Shown here in pieces: positions 14,933 to 22,527 of a DNA stretch of 64,000 bases. A program made the translations under genes and the position numbers. Position 1 is the first letter of the stretch; the number at the start of each line of letters is the position of its first letter. The notes under the pieces were generated by a model. That model did not search any database. It saw only the letters and a program-made list of their open reading frames with translations, and had not been told where the DNA came from. The stretch comes from Streptomyces sp. NBC_01497 (lineage in GTDB: Bacteria; Actinomycetota; Actinomycetes; Streptomycetales; Streptomycetaceae). Location: NCBI RefSeq assembly GCF_036250695.1, contig NZ_CP109427.1:5828001-5892000 (forward strand). Direction: 5' to 3'.

Positions 14933-15241
14933 ATGAACACAACGGTGATCGGTCTGCTCACGGGTTTGGCACTGGGCTTCGCGGGCTACTTCGGTGGCTT
15001 CGGGGCGCTCGTGGTGGTGGCCGTCGTAGGAGCGGCCGGCCTGCTCGTCGGCTATCTGGCCCGGCGCGACGGATATGTCGCCGGGCTCCTGCGGGACCAC
15101 CGCGCGGACGGCCGGGAGGATCGTTTCCTGCCCGGCCGGGACGACGGCCGGCGCGGCCGTCGCCCGCGAGAGCGGTACGAAGGCGGCAGCGCGCGTCCGG
15201 AACCCCGGCCCCGGGCGCCGTTCAGGGAACGGGTCCAGTGA
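14933..15241 (+). CDS. Small membrane protein (DUF2273-like)
   Basis: 102 aa; ATG 14933 after CAGGAGAGAGCG. Two adjacent hydrophobic segments (residues 3-22, VIGLLTGLALGFAGYFGG, and 24-45, ALVVVAVVGAAGLLVGYL) are followed by a strongly basic, Arg/Asp/Gly-rich cytoplasmic tail. This layout and its place after an Asp23 gene match the small DUF2273 proteins often encoded with Asp23. Probable role: holding Asp23-type proteins at the membrane. Confidence 0.7.
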   Translation: MNTTVIGLLTGLALGFAGYFGGFGALVVVAVVGAAGLLVGYLARRDGYVAGLLRDHRADGREDRFLPGRDDGRRGRRPRERYEGGSARPEPRPRAPFRERVQ

Positions 15242-15715
15242 CCTCGGCGCTGCCCCTGCCGGACGGGCCCGGGGCGCTGCCCCCGCCGGTTCGGACCGCC
15301 TGACCGGTATCCCGCTCCAGCGGCGCTCGACGCGCCCGGTCGAACGACCTGTCCGCCGCGGAGCGCCGTCGGTGGGTCCTCCTCCCGCCCGCGGCATGGA
15401 TCTCCCCGCAGAAGGTGGCGGATCGGCAGCGCGGGGCCGTCGCGAGAAAGCCGGTCGCGCACGCTGCGCGTCGGTGTGCATACCGGGCGGAACAACGGCC
15501 CCGCCAGGTTCCTTGTCCGCTCAACAACCGTAAGGGGCACGGTGAAAGGACCGACATGCCGTACCCGGGCGGGCCCCGCACACTGGCACAGGGGGATCGG
15601 ACAGCCGTGCGGCGGACATCGCGGCAGCAGGCCGAAACAAATCACACACCGTATCCGGATGACGCCGTCAGGAAACTGTCCGGCGAAGATCAGGACGCAG
15701 CGGAGATGATGAGAA
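15242..15715. other. Intergenic region, no gene supported
   Basis: 474 bp upstream of the SRPBCC gene. A 65-codon frame starting at ATG 15556 overlaps the next gene start and has no recognisable protein, so it is not called. Between 15500 and 15660 the sequence is somewhat less GC-rich and may hold the promoter. Confidence 0.45.
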
Positions 15716-16867
15716 ATGGCAGGCACACGACAGAATTCCTCGCCCTTGGGTGAACTCATGGCGCGCCTTCTCCGGGAGGAGGGATCGCGGGCCTTCGACG
15801 GCGCCGTCGGTCGTCTCGCGGAAGGTGCGAGCGGAGCACTGACCCATGTCACCGATCGCCTGACGGACGTCGCGGAGAACGACGGACGGCTCCTCGGCGG
15901 CGGCCCGTCCGCCGGCGTCGGGGGAATGTCCGCGGCCGCCGCACTGATGGGACTCACCGAGTCGTCGGTCACGGGGCGGGCCGCGGGGAAGGCGAAGGAC
16001 GCCGCCAAGGGCCTCGTGGGCGGTAAGGCGGAGGACGCCGCGAAGGGCGCCGGCGGAAAGGCCGAGGACGCCGAGGACGAGGCGGAGGACTCGGCCCAGG
16101 GTTCGAAGGGCGGCGGCATCAAGGCCGGTGACCCGAAGGTGACCAACATCATCGAGGTCCTCGACATCGGCATGCCGCTGCGGACGGTGTACGACTTCTA
16201 CACCCAGTACGAGGACTTCGGCGATGTCGTCAAGGGCGTGCAGAGCGTCACCAAGGACGACGACATCACGAGCAAGTGGAAAGTGAAGATAGCTTTTTCG
16301 AACCGGAGCTTCGAGGCCACCGTCCAGGAACAGGTTCCCGATGAACGGATCGTATGGACCTCGGAGGGATCCAAGGGATCCACGAACGGCGCGGTGAGTT
16401 TCCACGAACTGGGCCCGACCCTGACCCGGATCGTGGCCGTCGTCGAGTACTACCCGTCGGGCTTCTTCGAGAAGACGGGCAACCTGTGGAGGGCCCAGGG
16501 CCGGCGGCTGCGGCTGGACCTGAAGCACTTCCAGCGGTACGTCACCCTCACCGACGAAGAAGCCGAGGGCTGGCGCGGCGAGATCCGCGACGGCGAGGTC
16601 GTGCGCTCGGACGAGGAGGCGCGCGACGCCGAGTCGCAGGACGAGGACGAGGCCGACGACACGGCCGACGACGACGGCGAGCCGGCGGACGAGGAAGACG
16701 CCGACGACACGGCCGACGACGAATACCGGGACGACGACGAAGAGTTCGAGGACGAGGACGAGGACGTAGACGACGACGAAGACGACGACGACGACGAAGA
16801 GGACGACGGCGAGGAATACGAGGACGAAGAGGACGAGGACGAGGACGAGAAGGCGCCGGCTCGCTGA
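15716..16867 (+). CDS. SRPBCC (cyclase/dehydrase-type) protein with long acidic tail
   Basis: 383 aa, ATG 15716. Residues 1-135 are helical and low-complexity, with short repeats of the type GKAEDAAKG. Residues about 139-285 are an SRPBCC/COQ10-like lipid-binding fold: IIEVLDIGMPLRTVYDFYTQYEDF, KGVQSV, WTSEGSKGSTNG, TLTRIVAVVEYYPSGFFEKTGN. The last 85 residues are almost only Asp and Glu. I recall SRPBCC proteins with such tails among accessory genes of streptomycete gas-vesicle clusters, but no gvpA, gvpF or similar gene is here, so any gas-vesicle role is unproven. It is followed 53 bp later by a helical protein, probably in one operon. Confidence 0.75.
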   Translation: MAGTRQNSSPLGELMARLLREEGSRAFDGAVGRLAEGASGALTHVTDRLTDVAENDGRLLGGGPSAGVGGMSAAAALMGLTESSVTGRAAGKAKDAAKGLVGGKAEDAAKGAGGKAEDAEDEAEDSAQGSKGGGIKAGDPKVTNIIEVLDIGMPLRTVYDFYTQYEDFGDVVKGVQSVTKDDDITSKWKVKIAFSNRSFEATVQEQVPDERIVWTSEGSKGSTNGAVSFHELGPTLTRIVAVVEYYPSGFFEKTGNLWRAQGRRLRLDLKHFQRYVTLTDEEAEGWRGEIRDGEVVRSDEEARDAESQDEDEADDTADDDGEPADEEDADDTADDEYRDDDEEFEDEDEDVDDDEDDDDDEEDDGEEYEDEEDEDEDEKAPAR

Positions 16868-16920
16868 CCCTCCGGCGTCGGGCGGCGCCGGAGTCGGGGG
16901 CGCGCGGGAAGGACTGAAGG

Positions 16921-17430
16921 ATGCAGCGCGACTTGCTCGGGATCTATCTGAACGACCATCTGGCCGGAGCCACGTACGGGGTGGCACTCGCGCGGCGCAT
17001 CGCGAACCAGCACCGTCGCTCACCGCGCGGTGCGGATCTCGAACGCATCGCCGAGGAGATCGCACAGGACCGCCAGTCCCTGCTGAGGATCATGGAGGAA
17101 CTCGGTGTGTCCGCGCGCAGCTACAAGATCTACGGAGGCATGGCGGCCGAGAAGTTGAGCCGGCTGAAGCCCAACGGGGTCGTGTACCGGCGTTCCGGGC
17201 TGAGCACGGTCGTCGAACTGGAGACACTCCGCCTCGGCGTCGAGGGGAAGAGCCTCGTGTGGCGGACGTTGCTCGCGGTCGCGACGGACGAGGGCCGTTC
17301 CGACACGTCCGAACTCGACGAGCTGCTGCAGCGGGCACGGGACCAGATAGCCACCCTGAGCGCTCTTCGACTGGCGGCCGCGAAGAGGGTCTTCGCCGTG
17401 GGGGAGCGGCGTATCGCGACACCTGCCTGA
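16921..17430 (+). CDS. Helical, ferritin-like hypothetical protein
   Basis: 169 aa, ATG 16921 after GAAGGACTGAAGG. Four long helices are suggested: LGIYLNDHLAGATYGVALARRIANQHR, LERIAEEIAQDRQSLLRIMEEL, SYKIYGGMAAEKLSRLK, then LETLRLGVEGKSLVWRTLLAV and ELLQRARDQIATLSALRLAAA. This is the shape of a ferritin-like bundle, but the usual paired Glu/His iron ligands are not evident, so metal binding is not claimed. It follows the SRPBCC gene closely and probably shares its job. I do not recognise a named family. Confidence 0.65.
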   Translation: MQRDLLGIYLNDHLAGATYGVALARRIANQHRRSPRGADLERIAEEIAQDRQSLLRIMEELGVSARSYKIYGGMAAEKLSRLKPNGVVYRRSGLSTVVELETLRLGVEGKSLVWRTLLAVATDEGRSDTSELDELLQRARDQIATLSALRLAAAKRVFAVGERRIATPA

Positions 17431-18058
17431 CCGCCCCCACGTCAGCGCCGGCCGACTCGCTCGGCCGACTCGCTCGGCCGGCTCGGCAGCTCGACCCGAC
17501 CCGGCCCCGGGTCGGCGTGTCCTGTGCCGGATCGTCGCGGACGGAGTCGTCGTCCCGCGTGTCCCGGGACGCGTCCGGCCATCTCACGTGCCGCGTCGGT
17601 GAGTCGACGGATCAGGCACGCCGCTTCCGGTTGCCGCAGGAGGAGAGCGGGCGGTGAGAGCGGTCACCACGGGCGGGCGTCAGCGGGCGACCGTCAGGTC
17701 TTGTGATCCGCCGCATCACTGAGGTACGACACGGACGGGTCTGGGAATGTCTCCCGTGCCGGGCCATCCGGGCACCTGACTCCGTACGTGACGTGACGGA
17801 TGTGAGGTGTCCATCGGACCAGTCGATGTCCAGCCACCCGGCCACTCGGCCACCCGGGTCGCTTCACGTGGTGACGTCGGGCTCGTAGCGGACGCGGTGT
17901 ATCGGGCGTGGCGTAGCGGCGTGGGCGTAGCGGACGTCGTGCGGGTTGCGGCACGCGTCGACCGGACCCGGTCACCTGTGACCGAGCCCGGTCAAGTCCT
18001 GCCGAGGACCTCCGGATCTTCTACCGGAGACCTCCGGCCAACCGAGTCCCTTCCTTCT
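17431..18058. other. Convergent intergenic region, no gene seen
   Basis: 628 bp between convergent genes. It holds a short direct repeat (GCCGACTCGCTCG twice near 17452-17480) and a hairpin at 17960-17993. Several short frames occur on both strands, but none has a ribosome site or recognisable product. Confidence 0.5.
17960..17993. terminator. 16-bp hairpin between convergent genes
   Basis: GACCGGACCCGGTCAC, loop CT, GTGACCGAGCCCGGTC. Fourteen of 16 pairs are Watson-Crick; the other two are one G-U-type and one A-C mismatch, depending on the strand read. It sits 65 bp past the 3' end of the minus-strand gene and can serve both directions. Confidence 0.5.
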
Positions 18059-18724
18059 TCACTTCCGGCCCTCGGAGCGGCCGCCGCGTCCAGGGCGGGA
18101 AGGCCGGGAGGGAGCGGACCGGGCGGCCCGCTTGGCGGGTGCGGCCTTCTTGGCCGGTGCGGAAGCCGCCTTCTTGGCCGGAGCCGCTTTCTTCGCCGCC
18201 TTCTTCGCCGGGCGGTCCGCCGCATGCGGGGCGCTCCGCTTCTTCCCGGCCGCCCGCGAGGGACCCGGACGTTCCGATTCGCCGGCATCCCGGTGGTGGC
18301 GCCGCCTGTTCGGCTTCGCGTCGGACTCCTCGGGGGCCTCTTCGGCCTCTTCCCGCGGTTCTTCCTGGTCAGCGTCCTCCCGGTCGTCCTCGTCGTCCTC
18401 CTTACCGAGGACTGAGCCCGCGCCCGGCAGGCGACTGCTGATCCCGCCGGTGACCGACTCCAGCCCCCGGCCGACCACGGACGACAGGGCCTTGCGCGCC
18501 GCCTCGACGCCCTCCGCCCGCACCTGTTCCTCAAGTTCGGACACCTGCGGCACCTCACGCACCCGCCGCAGGCCCTCCACCACCAACTGCTGCGGGTCGA
18601 AGCCGAATCGACGCCCGAGCAGGAAGGTCATCGTCGTCAGAGCGAGTCGGCCCTTCTTCGTGCGGCCCAGAATGTAGCCGCCCGCGAGCGCGGCAGCGAG
18701 AGAGGCCTTGGTCTCATCGTCCAT
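18059..18724 (-). CDS. Small protein with acidic middle and histone-H1-like Lys/Ala tail
   Basis: 221 aa, ATG 18724. Residues 1-50 (KASLAAALAGGYILGRTKKGRLALTTMTFLLGRRFG) contain a Gly-rich hydrophobic stretch. Residues 55-105 form an amphipathic helix (VVEGLRRVREVPQVSELEEQVRAEG). Residues about 112-145 are Asp/Glu-rich. From about 165 on there are repeats of the type AKKAA, PAKKAAS and PAKRAARSA, as in histone H1-like bacterial proteins. The first part resembles proteins I recall from actinomycete gas-vesicle clusters, often misnamed DNA primase. The basic tail could bind nucleic acid, or the acidic tail of the SRPBCC protein 1.2 kb away. No enzymatic motif. Confidence 0.7.
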   Translation of the reverse strand: MDDETKASLAAALAGGYILGRTKKGRLALTTMTFLLGRRFGFDPQQLVVEGLRRVREVPQVSELEEQVRAEGVEAARKALSSVVGRGLESVTGGISSRLPGAGSVLGKEDDEDDREDADQEEPREEAEEAPEESDAKPNRRRHHRDAGESERPGPSRAAGKKRSAPHAADRPAKKAAKKAAPAKKAASAPAKKAAPAKRAARSAPSRPSRPGRGGRSEGRK

Positions 18725-19044
18725 GGGTACGGCACCTGCCTTTTCACGAACTTTTGCGCACTTGGGTAGCCGGGCGGGAGCCGCCGGGCGAGAACCGGCG
18801 GGAGTGGGGCAGCCGGTCACCAGCGATGGCGGCTCCCATCGGCACGCCGTCCACCCGGGCGCCGCCCGGGGCACAGTTCCGTTGTCGCTTTCCTTCCACT
18901 CTGCGCGGCCCGCTCGGATGCTGCCAGTCGCCCGCCCGACGGCGCGTCCGGAGCTCCGGGCGTCGGCGTCCATGCCTCGGGCCGCGCAGGCTCGGGCCTG
19001 TGCCGTGCGCGCAGGGCGGACGGAGCCGGCATCGCGGACGCTCC
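18725..19044. other. Intergenic region, no gene seen
   Basis: 320 bp upstream of the Lys/Ala-tail gene and downstream of a PP2C gene on the same strand. I see no convincing coding frame, hairpin or promoter boxes, although the promoter of the 18724 gene must be here. Confidence 0.45.
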
Positions 19045-20226
19045 CTAGCGGCCGGCCGGGGGAGACCCGGCGGTGCGGAACTGCTGGTGACGAGAGTCGG
19101 CGAGCTGGTGGGGAGGTACGCGTTCGATGATCAGGAGGGCGACGTCGTCGGTGGGCTGGCCGCCGGTGTGGGCGAGCAGGTCCTCGTGGATGCGTCGCAG
19201 CATGGTTTCGGGCCCTCGGGCGGGGAAGGTGGCGACCCGTTCGGCGAGGGGATAGAAGGATCCGGCCGGTGAGCGGGCCTCGACGACTCCGTCGGTGTAC
19301 AGGACGAGCAGGTCGCCAGGTTCGAAGATGAACGGCTCGGAGCGGGGCCCGGTCGCGGGCGGCGGCGCGCAGATGCCCAGGGGAGGCGCGGGGTGGCGCG
19401 CGTTGAGGACCGTGACCTCCCGGTCGTGGACCAGCAGCGGCGGTGGGTGTCCGCAATTGATCATCTCGGCGTGGGAGTCGTGGTCGGGGAGGTCCAGTAG
19501 GAGGGCGGTGATGAAGTGCTCACCGGGATCGGGCCCGGTGTCGGCGACCTCTTCGAGATTGCGGCAGACACTGTCCTCCAGGGTGGCGACGAGTTCGGAC
19601 AGGTGGGCGTGCCGGTGCGCGGCCTCGCGGAACGCGCCGAGCACCAGCGACGCCTCGCCGATGGAGGACAGGCCGCTGCCCCGCACGTCGCCGATGATCG
19701 CCCGGGTGGAGGGGTGGGCGGCGCGGGCCGTCGCGAAGAGGTCCCCGCCGATCTGGGTCTCGTCCTCGGGGGTCAGATAGAGCCAGGCGACCCGCAGCGG
19801 CCCGATCCGCCGGGGCGGGGGCCGCAACAGGACTCTCTGTGCCGTCTCGGCCACCGAACGTGCCCGGTTGAGCTGCCGGTTGCGTCGCTCCCGCGCGATG
19901 CACACGAAGTACACGAGGGTGGACAGGACGGCCAGGCCGATGATCTGCGCCACGTGGTTCGGCGTTCCCAGCCCGCCATGGAAGACGGCGATGAAGATCT
20001 GCGCGGCCACCGCCAGCGCCCCGGCCAGGGCGGTCATGCGCGTCCCGGCCACGGCGGCGGTGAGCGCCGGCGCGATGACGAGCAGCGGGCCCAGGTGGAC
20101 GGTCTCGGGGGCCATGACGTCCACGACGGTGATCGCGGCGATCAGGACGAACGGGATCATCACCATCCCGCATCGGCGCCACGACTGCTTCAGGAGGCGC
20201 CGCGCCGCATTGCTTCCGGCACCCAT
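19045..20226 (-). CDS. Membrane-bound PP2C (SpoIIE-type) phosphatase
   Basis: 393 aa from ATG 20226. ATG 20301 or 20307 would add a basic leader of 25-27 residues and cannot be excluded. Three hydrophobic segments (about residues 17-35, 43-63 and 65-105: VMIPFVLIAAITVVDVM, LGPLLVIAPALTAAVAG, VAQIIGLAVLSTLVYFVCI) anchor it. The phosphatase domain then shows RVAWLYLTPEDETQIGGDLF, IIGDVRGSGLSS, INCGHPPPLL, LLVLYTDGVVEAR and TDDVALLIIE. These aspartates bind the metal pair. Such proteins dephosphorylate anti-sigma antagonists. It stands alone, so its target may come from the stressosome region or elsewhere. Confidence 0.85.
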   Translation of the reverse strand: MGAGSNAARRLLKQSWRRCGMVMIPFVLIAAITVVDVMAPETVHLGPLLVIAPALTAAVAGTRMTALAGALAVAAQIFIAVFHGGLGTPNHVAQIIGLAVLSTLVYFVCIARERRNRQLNRARSVAETAQRVLLRPPPRRIGPLRVAWLYLTPEDETQIGGDLFATARAAHPSTRAIIGDVRGSGLSSIGEASLVLGAFREAAHRHAHLSELVATLEDSVCRNLEEVADTGPDPGEHFITALLLDLPDHDSHAEMINCGHPPPLLVHDREVTVLNARHPAPPLGICAPPPATGPRSEPFIFEPGDLLVLYTDGVVEARSPAGSFYPLAERVATFPARGPETMLRRIHEDLLAHTGGQPTDDVALLIIERVPPHQLADSRHQQFRTAGSPPAGR

Positions 20227-20801
20227 CGGCCTACGGATGCTCGCCGGGCTTCGGGCGCCCCTCAACGCCCTCCACCCTCTTTCGAGAGTGAGGGGCGCCA
20301 TGAACACGGTCCCGGTCGCGGGTGCTGCCGCGGTGGGACGTCCCGGTCGGTGAGGGGCGCCACTAGGGGGTCAACATCCATCGCGGATCCATTCGAAACC
20401 GGATGAAAACGGGCACGTCCTACGGTACGCCGACCTCATGCCCGCGCTCCGGCGGACAGCGGGCGCCCGCGGCGGCGCGCTCGCCGGGACCCGTGGCCGG
20501 GCCGCCCATCTGCGTGCAGGGCCCGTCGCGGGCCCACCGGGCCGCCGCCACGGGCGGGTGGGCCACCCAATGACGCGGCGCGGACGCGCGGCGGCGGCCG
20601 GACCGCACGGGTCCGCAAGGGACGGCGCGGTCCCTCGCCGGGCCGGACGGTTCCTGGCGGGGCCGGACGGTCCTCGCCGGGCCGGTTTCTCGCCGAACCG
20701 CATGGTTCCTCGCCGGACCGGTGCGGGGCGCGCGGCGGAGCGGCTCCCCGGCCGCGGCCGACCACCTCACCAGCGCCTGGGTGCCCGAGCCGCACGGGCT
20801 C
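20227..20801. other. Intergenic region with degenerate tandem repeats
   Basis: 575 bp between two minus-strand genes. It contains the repeat array at 20622-20720 and otherwise only very GC-rich sequence. Around 20380-20425 the sequence is less GC-rich, with TTCGAAACCGGATGAAAACGG-like text, a possible promoter area for the phosphatase gene. No gene supported. Confidence 0.5.
20622..20720 (+). repeat. Degenerate 16-20 bp tandem repeats
   Basis: About five units resembling CCGGACGGTTCCTCGCCGGG begin near 20624, 20643, 20663, 20682 and 20698. They vary in length and by point changes. Each unit has partial dyad symmetry (CCGG at both ends), so the RNA could fold. The function is unknown. Confidence 0.6.
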
Positions 20802-21383
20802 TCAGCGGGGCGCCCACTGGCCGTAGTCGTCCGTCGTCGCGGTGTCCAGGTCGCAGCCCGCGCCGCCGATGGTCTGCTGGGCGCCCTGGCGGATCTGAGC
20901 GCGGGCGTCCCACTGGCCACCGGACCAGGCGGGCGTCTGCCACGCCCAGTTGACCTTCTTCGCGTCGAGGGCGCGCTTCACCGGGTAGTAGCCGCCGTAG
21001 ATGCCGACCCGTTCGCGGCCGATCACACCGGCCGCGCCGTCCAAGTACGCGTTGATGTCGTCCTGTTGGCCGGGGCTCGCGTCGAAGTCGACGGCGAAGT
21101 AGATCGGCCGGTCCTGCGGCATGCCGAGAGCGGCCGCCTGCTGTTCCGCCTTCTTCGCGTCGGCCGCGCCGGCTTTGCTGCCGGAGAGGGCACGCTGCGC
21201 GCCCGTCTCCCATACGACCACGCACGCGACGCCGTGCGAGGTCAGGTCGTTGGCCTCGGTCTTGCTGAGGTTCTTGCCGTCGTCGTCGCTGAGGTAGCGG
21301 CAGGCGAACTTCTTGCCCGCCGCCTTGAGCGCGGCCCCGCCGGGGTGCGTCCACGCGTAGTCGACTCCCGCGATACCGGACAT
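20802..21383 (-). CDS. DUF1906 (Rv2525c-like) glycoside-hydrolase-like protein
   Basis: 193 aa; ATG 21383 follows GGGAGGTATCAACC. The single domain matches DUF1906: IAGVDYAWTHPGG, FACRYLSDDDGKNLSKTE, VVVWETGAQRAL, IYFAVDFDAS, INAYLDGAAGVIGRERVGIYGGYYPVKRAL, WAWQTPAWSGGQWDARAQIRQG. The fold resembles GH25-type lysozymes, with Asp and Glu at the barrel mouth (GVDYAW, AVDFDA). There is no signal peptide, which is odd for a cell-wall-acting enzyme. It is divergent from an ATP-grasp gene 125 bp away. Substrate unknown; peptidoglycan or a related glycan is plausible. Confidence 0.85.
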   Translation of the reverse strand: MSGIAGVDYAWTHPGGAALKAAGKKFACRYLSDDDGKNLSKTEANDLTSHGVACVVVWETGAQRALSGSKAGAADAKKAEQQAAALGMPQDRPIYFAVDFDASPGQQDDINAYLDGAAGVIGRERVGIYGGYYPVKRALDAKKVNWAWQTPAWSGGQWDARAQIRQGAQQTIGGAGCDLDTATTDDYGQWAPR

Positions 21384-21496
21384 GGTTGATACCTCCCGTT
21401 TCATCACCCCCCGTGACTGTGTCGGACCTCTGGGTCATCTGCCCGCCGAATGTGGAGGTGAACATGGCTGCCGGGGGCGCTTCGGCGTGCGTGCCG

Positions 21497-21502
21497 TAGT
21501 GT
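21497..21502 (+). promoter_or_regulatory. -10 element of a leaderless promoter
   Basis: TAGTGT, then 6 nt, then ATG 21509. No ribosome site precedes this ATG. Confidence 0.55.
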
Positions 21503-21508
21503 TCTTTG

Positions 21509-22327
21509 ATGCTTCGCATCCTCTACGTCACCGACCTCGGCTATGAGGCCGCCGGCCGCCGCTACGGTGACGAGGACATCCGGCTCTCCGCCCGGCTGCG
21601 TGAACGGGGTTTCGCCGTCGCGCTCTGTCACCCCCTCGACGCGGCCCGCCTGATGGGGGACTTCGACCTCGTCCTCGTCCGCAACAGCGGCCCCGTGCTG
21701 GACTACCGGGCGGCGTACGACGCGTTCCGCACCGAGGCGGCGGCCCGGCGGACACGGGTGGTCAACCCCCTGACCGGGCGGGGCGACATGGCGGGCAAGG
21801 GCTACCTGGTGGAGCTGACACGCGCCGGGTTCCCGGTCATACCGACCGTCGACCGCGCCGCCGACCTGGCTCTGCTGCCGGACGCCGAGGAGTACGTCGT
21901 CAAGCCGGTCGACGGCGCCGACTCCCTCGGTCTGTCCTTCGTGGCGCCGGGCGCCCTGGCGGCGGTGGACCTCACGGGGATGCTGGTGCAGCCGCGCATA
22001 CCGTTCCGCTACGAGGTGTCCTTCTACTTCGTCGACCGGGATTTCCAGTACGCCCTCCACACGCCGGACCCGGGGCGCCGCTGGGAGCTCACGGCGTACG
22101 AGCCGAGCACGGAGGATCTCGCCTTCGCGCGGCGGTTCGTCGAGTGGAACGCGATCGACCACGGCATCCAGCGCGTCGACGCCTGCCGGGCGCCCGACGG
22201 GGCGCTGCTGCTGGTCGAGTTGGAGGACCTCAACCCCTATCTCTCCCTGGACCTCGTCGAGGCGTCGGTGCGTGAGGCGTTCACCGACCGTCTCGCGGTC
22301 TCCCTGCGCGCCGCGGCGGCCCTCTGA
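21509..22327 (+). CDS. ATP-grasp (RimK-like) protein
   Basis: 272 aa. ATG 21509 is chosen over the TTG three bases earlier because of the TAGTGT box 6 nt upstream. The N-terminal 80 residues form a preATP-grasp fold (LRILYVTDLGYEAAGR, LVLVRNSGPVLDY). ATP-grasp elements follow: GRGDMAGKGYLVELTRAGFPVIPT, EEYVVKPVDGADSLG, MLVQPRIPFRYEVSFYFV, and the Mg-binding end LLLVELEDLNPYLSLD. The family joins carboxylates to amines with ATP, as in RimK or peptide ligases. The substrate is not evident. It is divergent from the DUF1906 gene. Confidence 0.75.
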   Translation: MLRILYVTDLGYEAAGRRYGDEDIRLSARLRERGFAVALCHPLDAARLMGDFDLVLVRNSGPVLDYRAAYDAFRTEAAARRTRVVNPLTGRGDMAGKGYLVELTRAGFPVIPTVDRAADLALLPDAEEYVVKPVDGADSLGLSFVAPGALAAVDLTGMLVQPRIPFRYEVSFYFVDRDFQYALHTPDPGRRWELTAYEPSTEDLAFARRFVEWNAIDHGIQRVDACRAPDGALLLVELEDLNPYLSLDLVEASVREAFTDRLAVSLRAAAAL

Positions 22328-22527
22328 CGAGCCGCGCCGCCCGGAGCCCAGGGCCAGAACGTCCACCGTGCGCCGCGCCGCGCATCTGACGAGCGGCGAC
22401 TGTCCGCCGCCGACCGGACCCCCGGCCTGCGGGCCCCGACCGCACCGCCTCGGGCGCCTCGCCGCCCGCTCACCGGTGGGCATCCCGCCACCACGCCTCC
22501 GCCGCCCCGCTCACCGGGCGGCCCGCC

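Noticed and set aside
15556..15753. Small ORF before the SRPBCC gene
   Set aside because: It overlaps the next start in another frame, has no Shine-Dalgarno sequence and no recognisable product.
20436..20920. Minus-strand frames over the tandem repeats
   Set aside because: They read Arg/Pro/Ala repeats without a ribosome site and reflect the repeat composition only.
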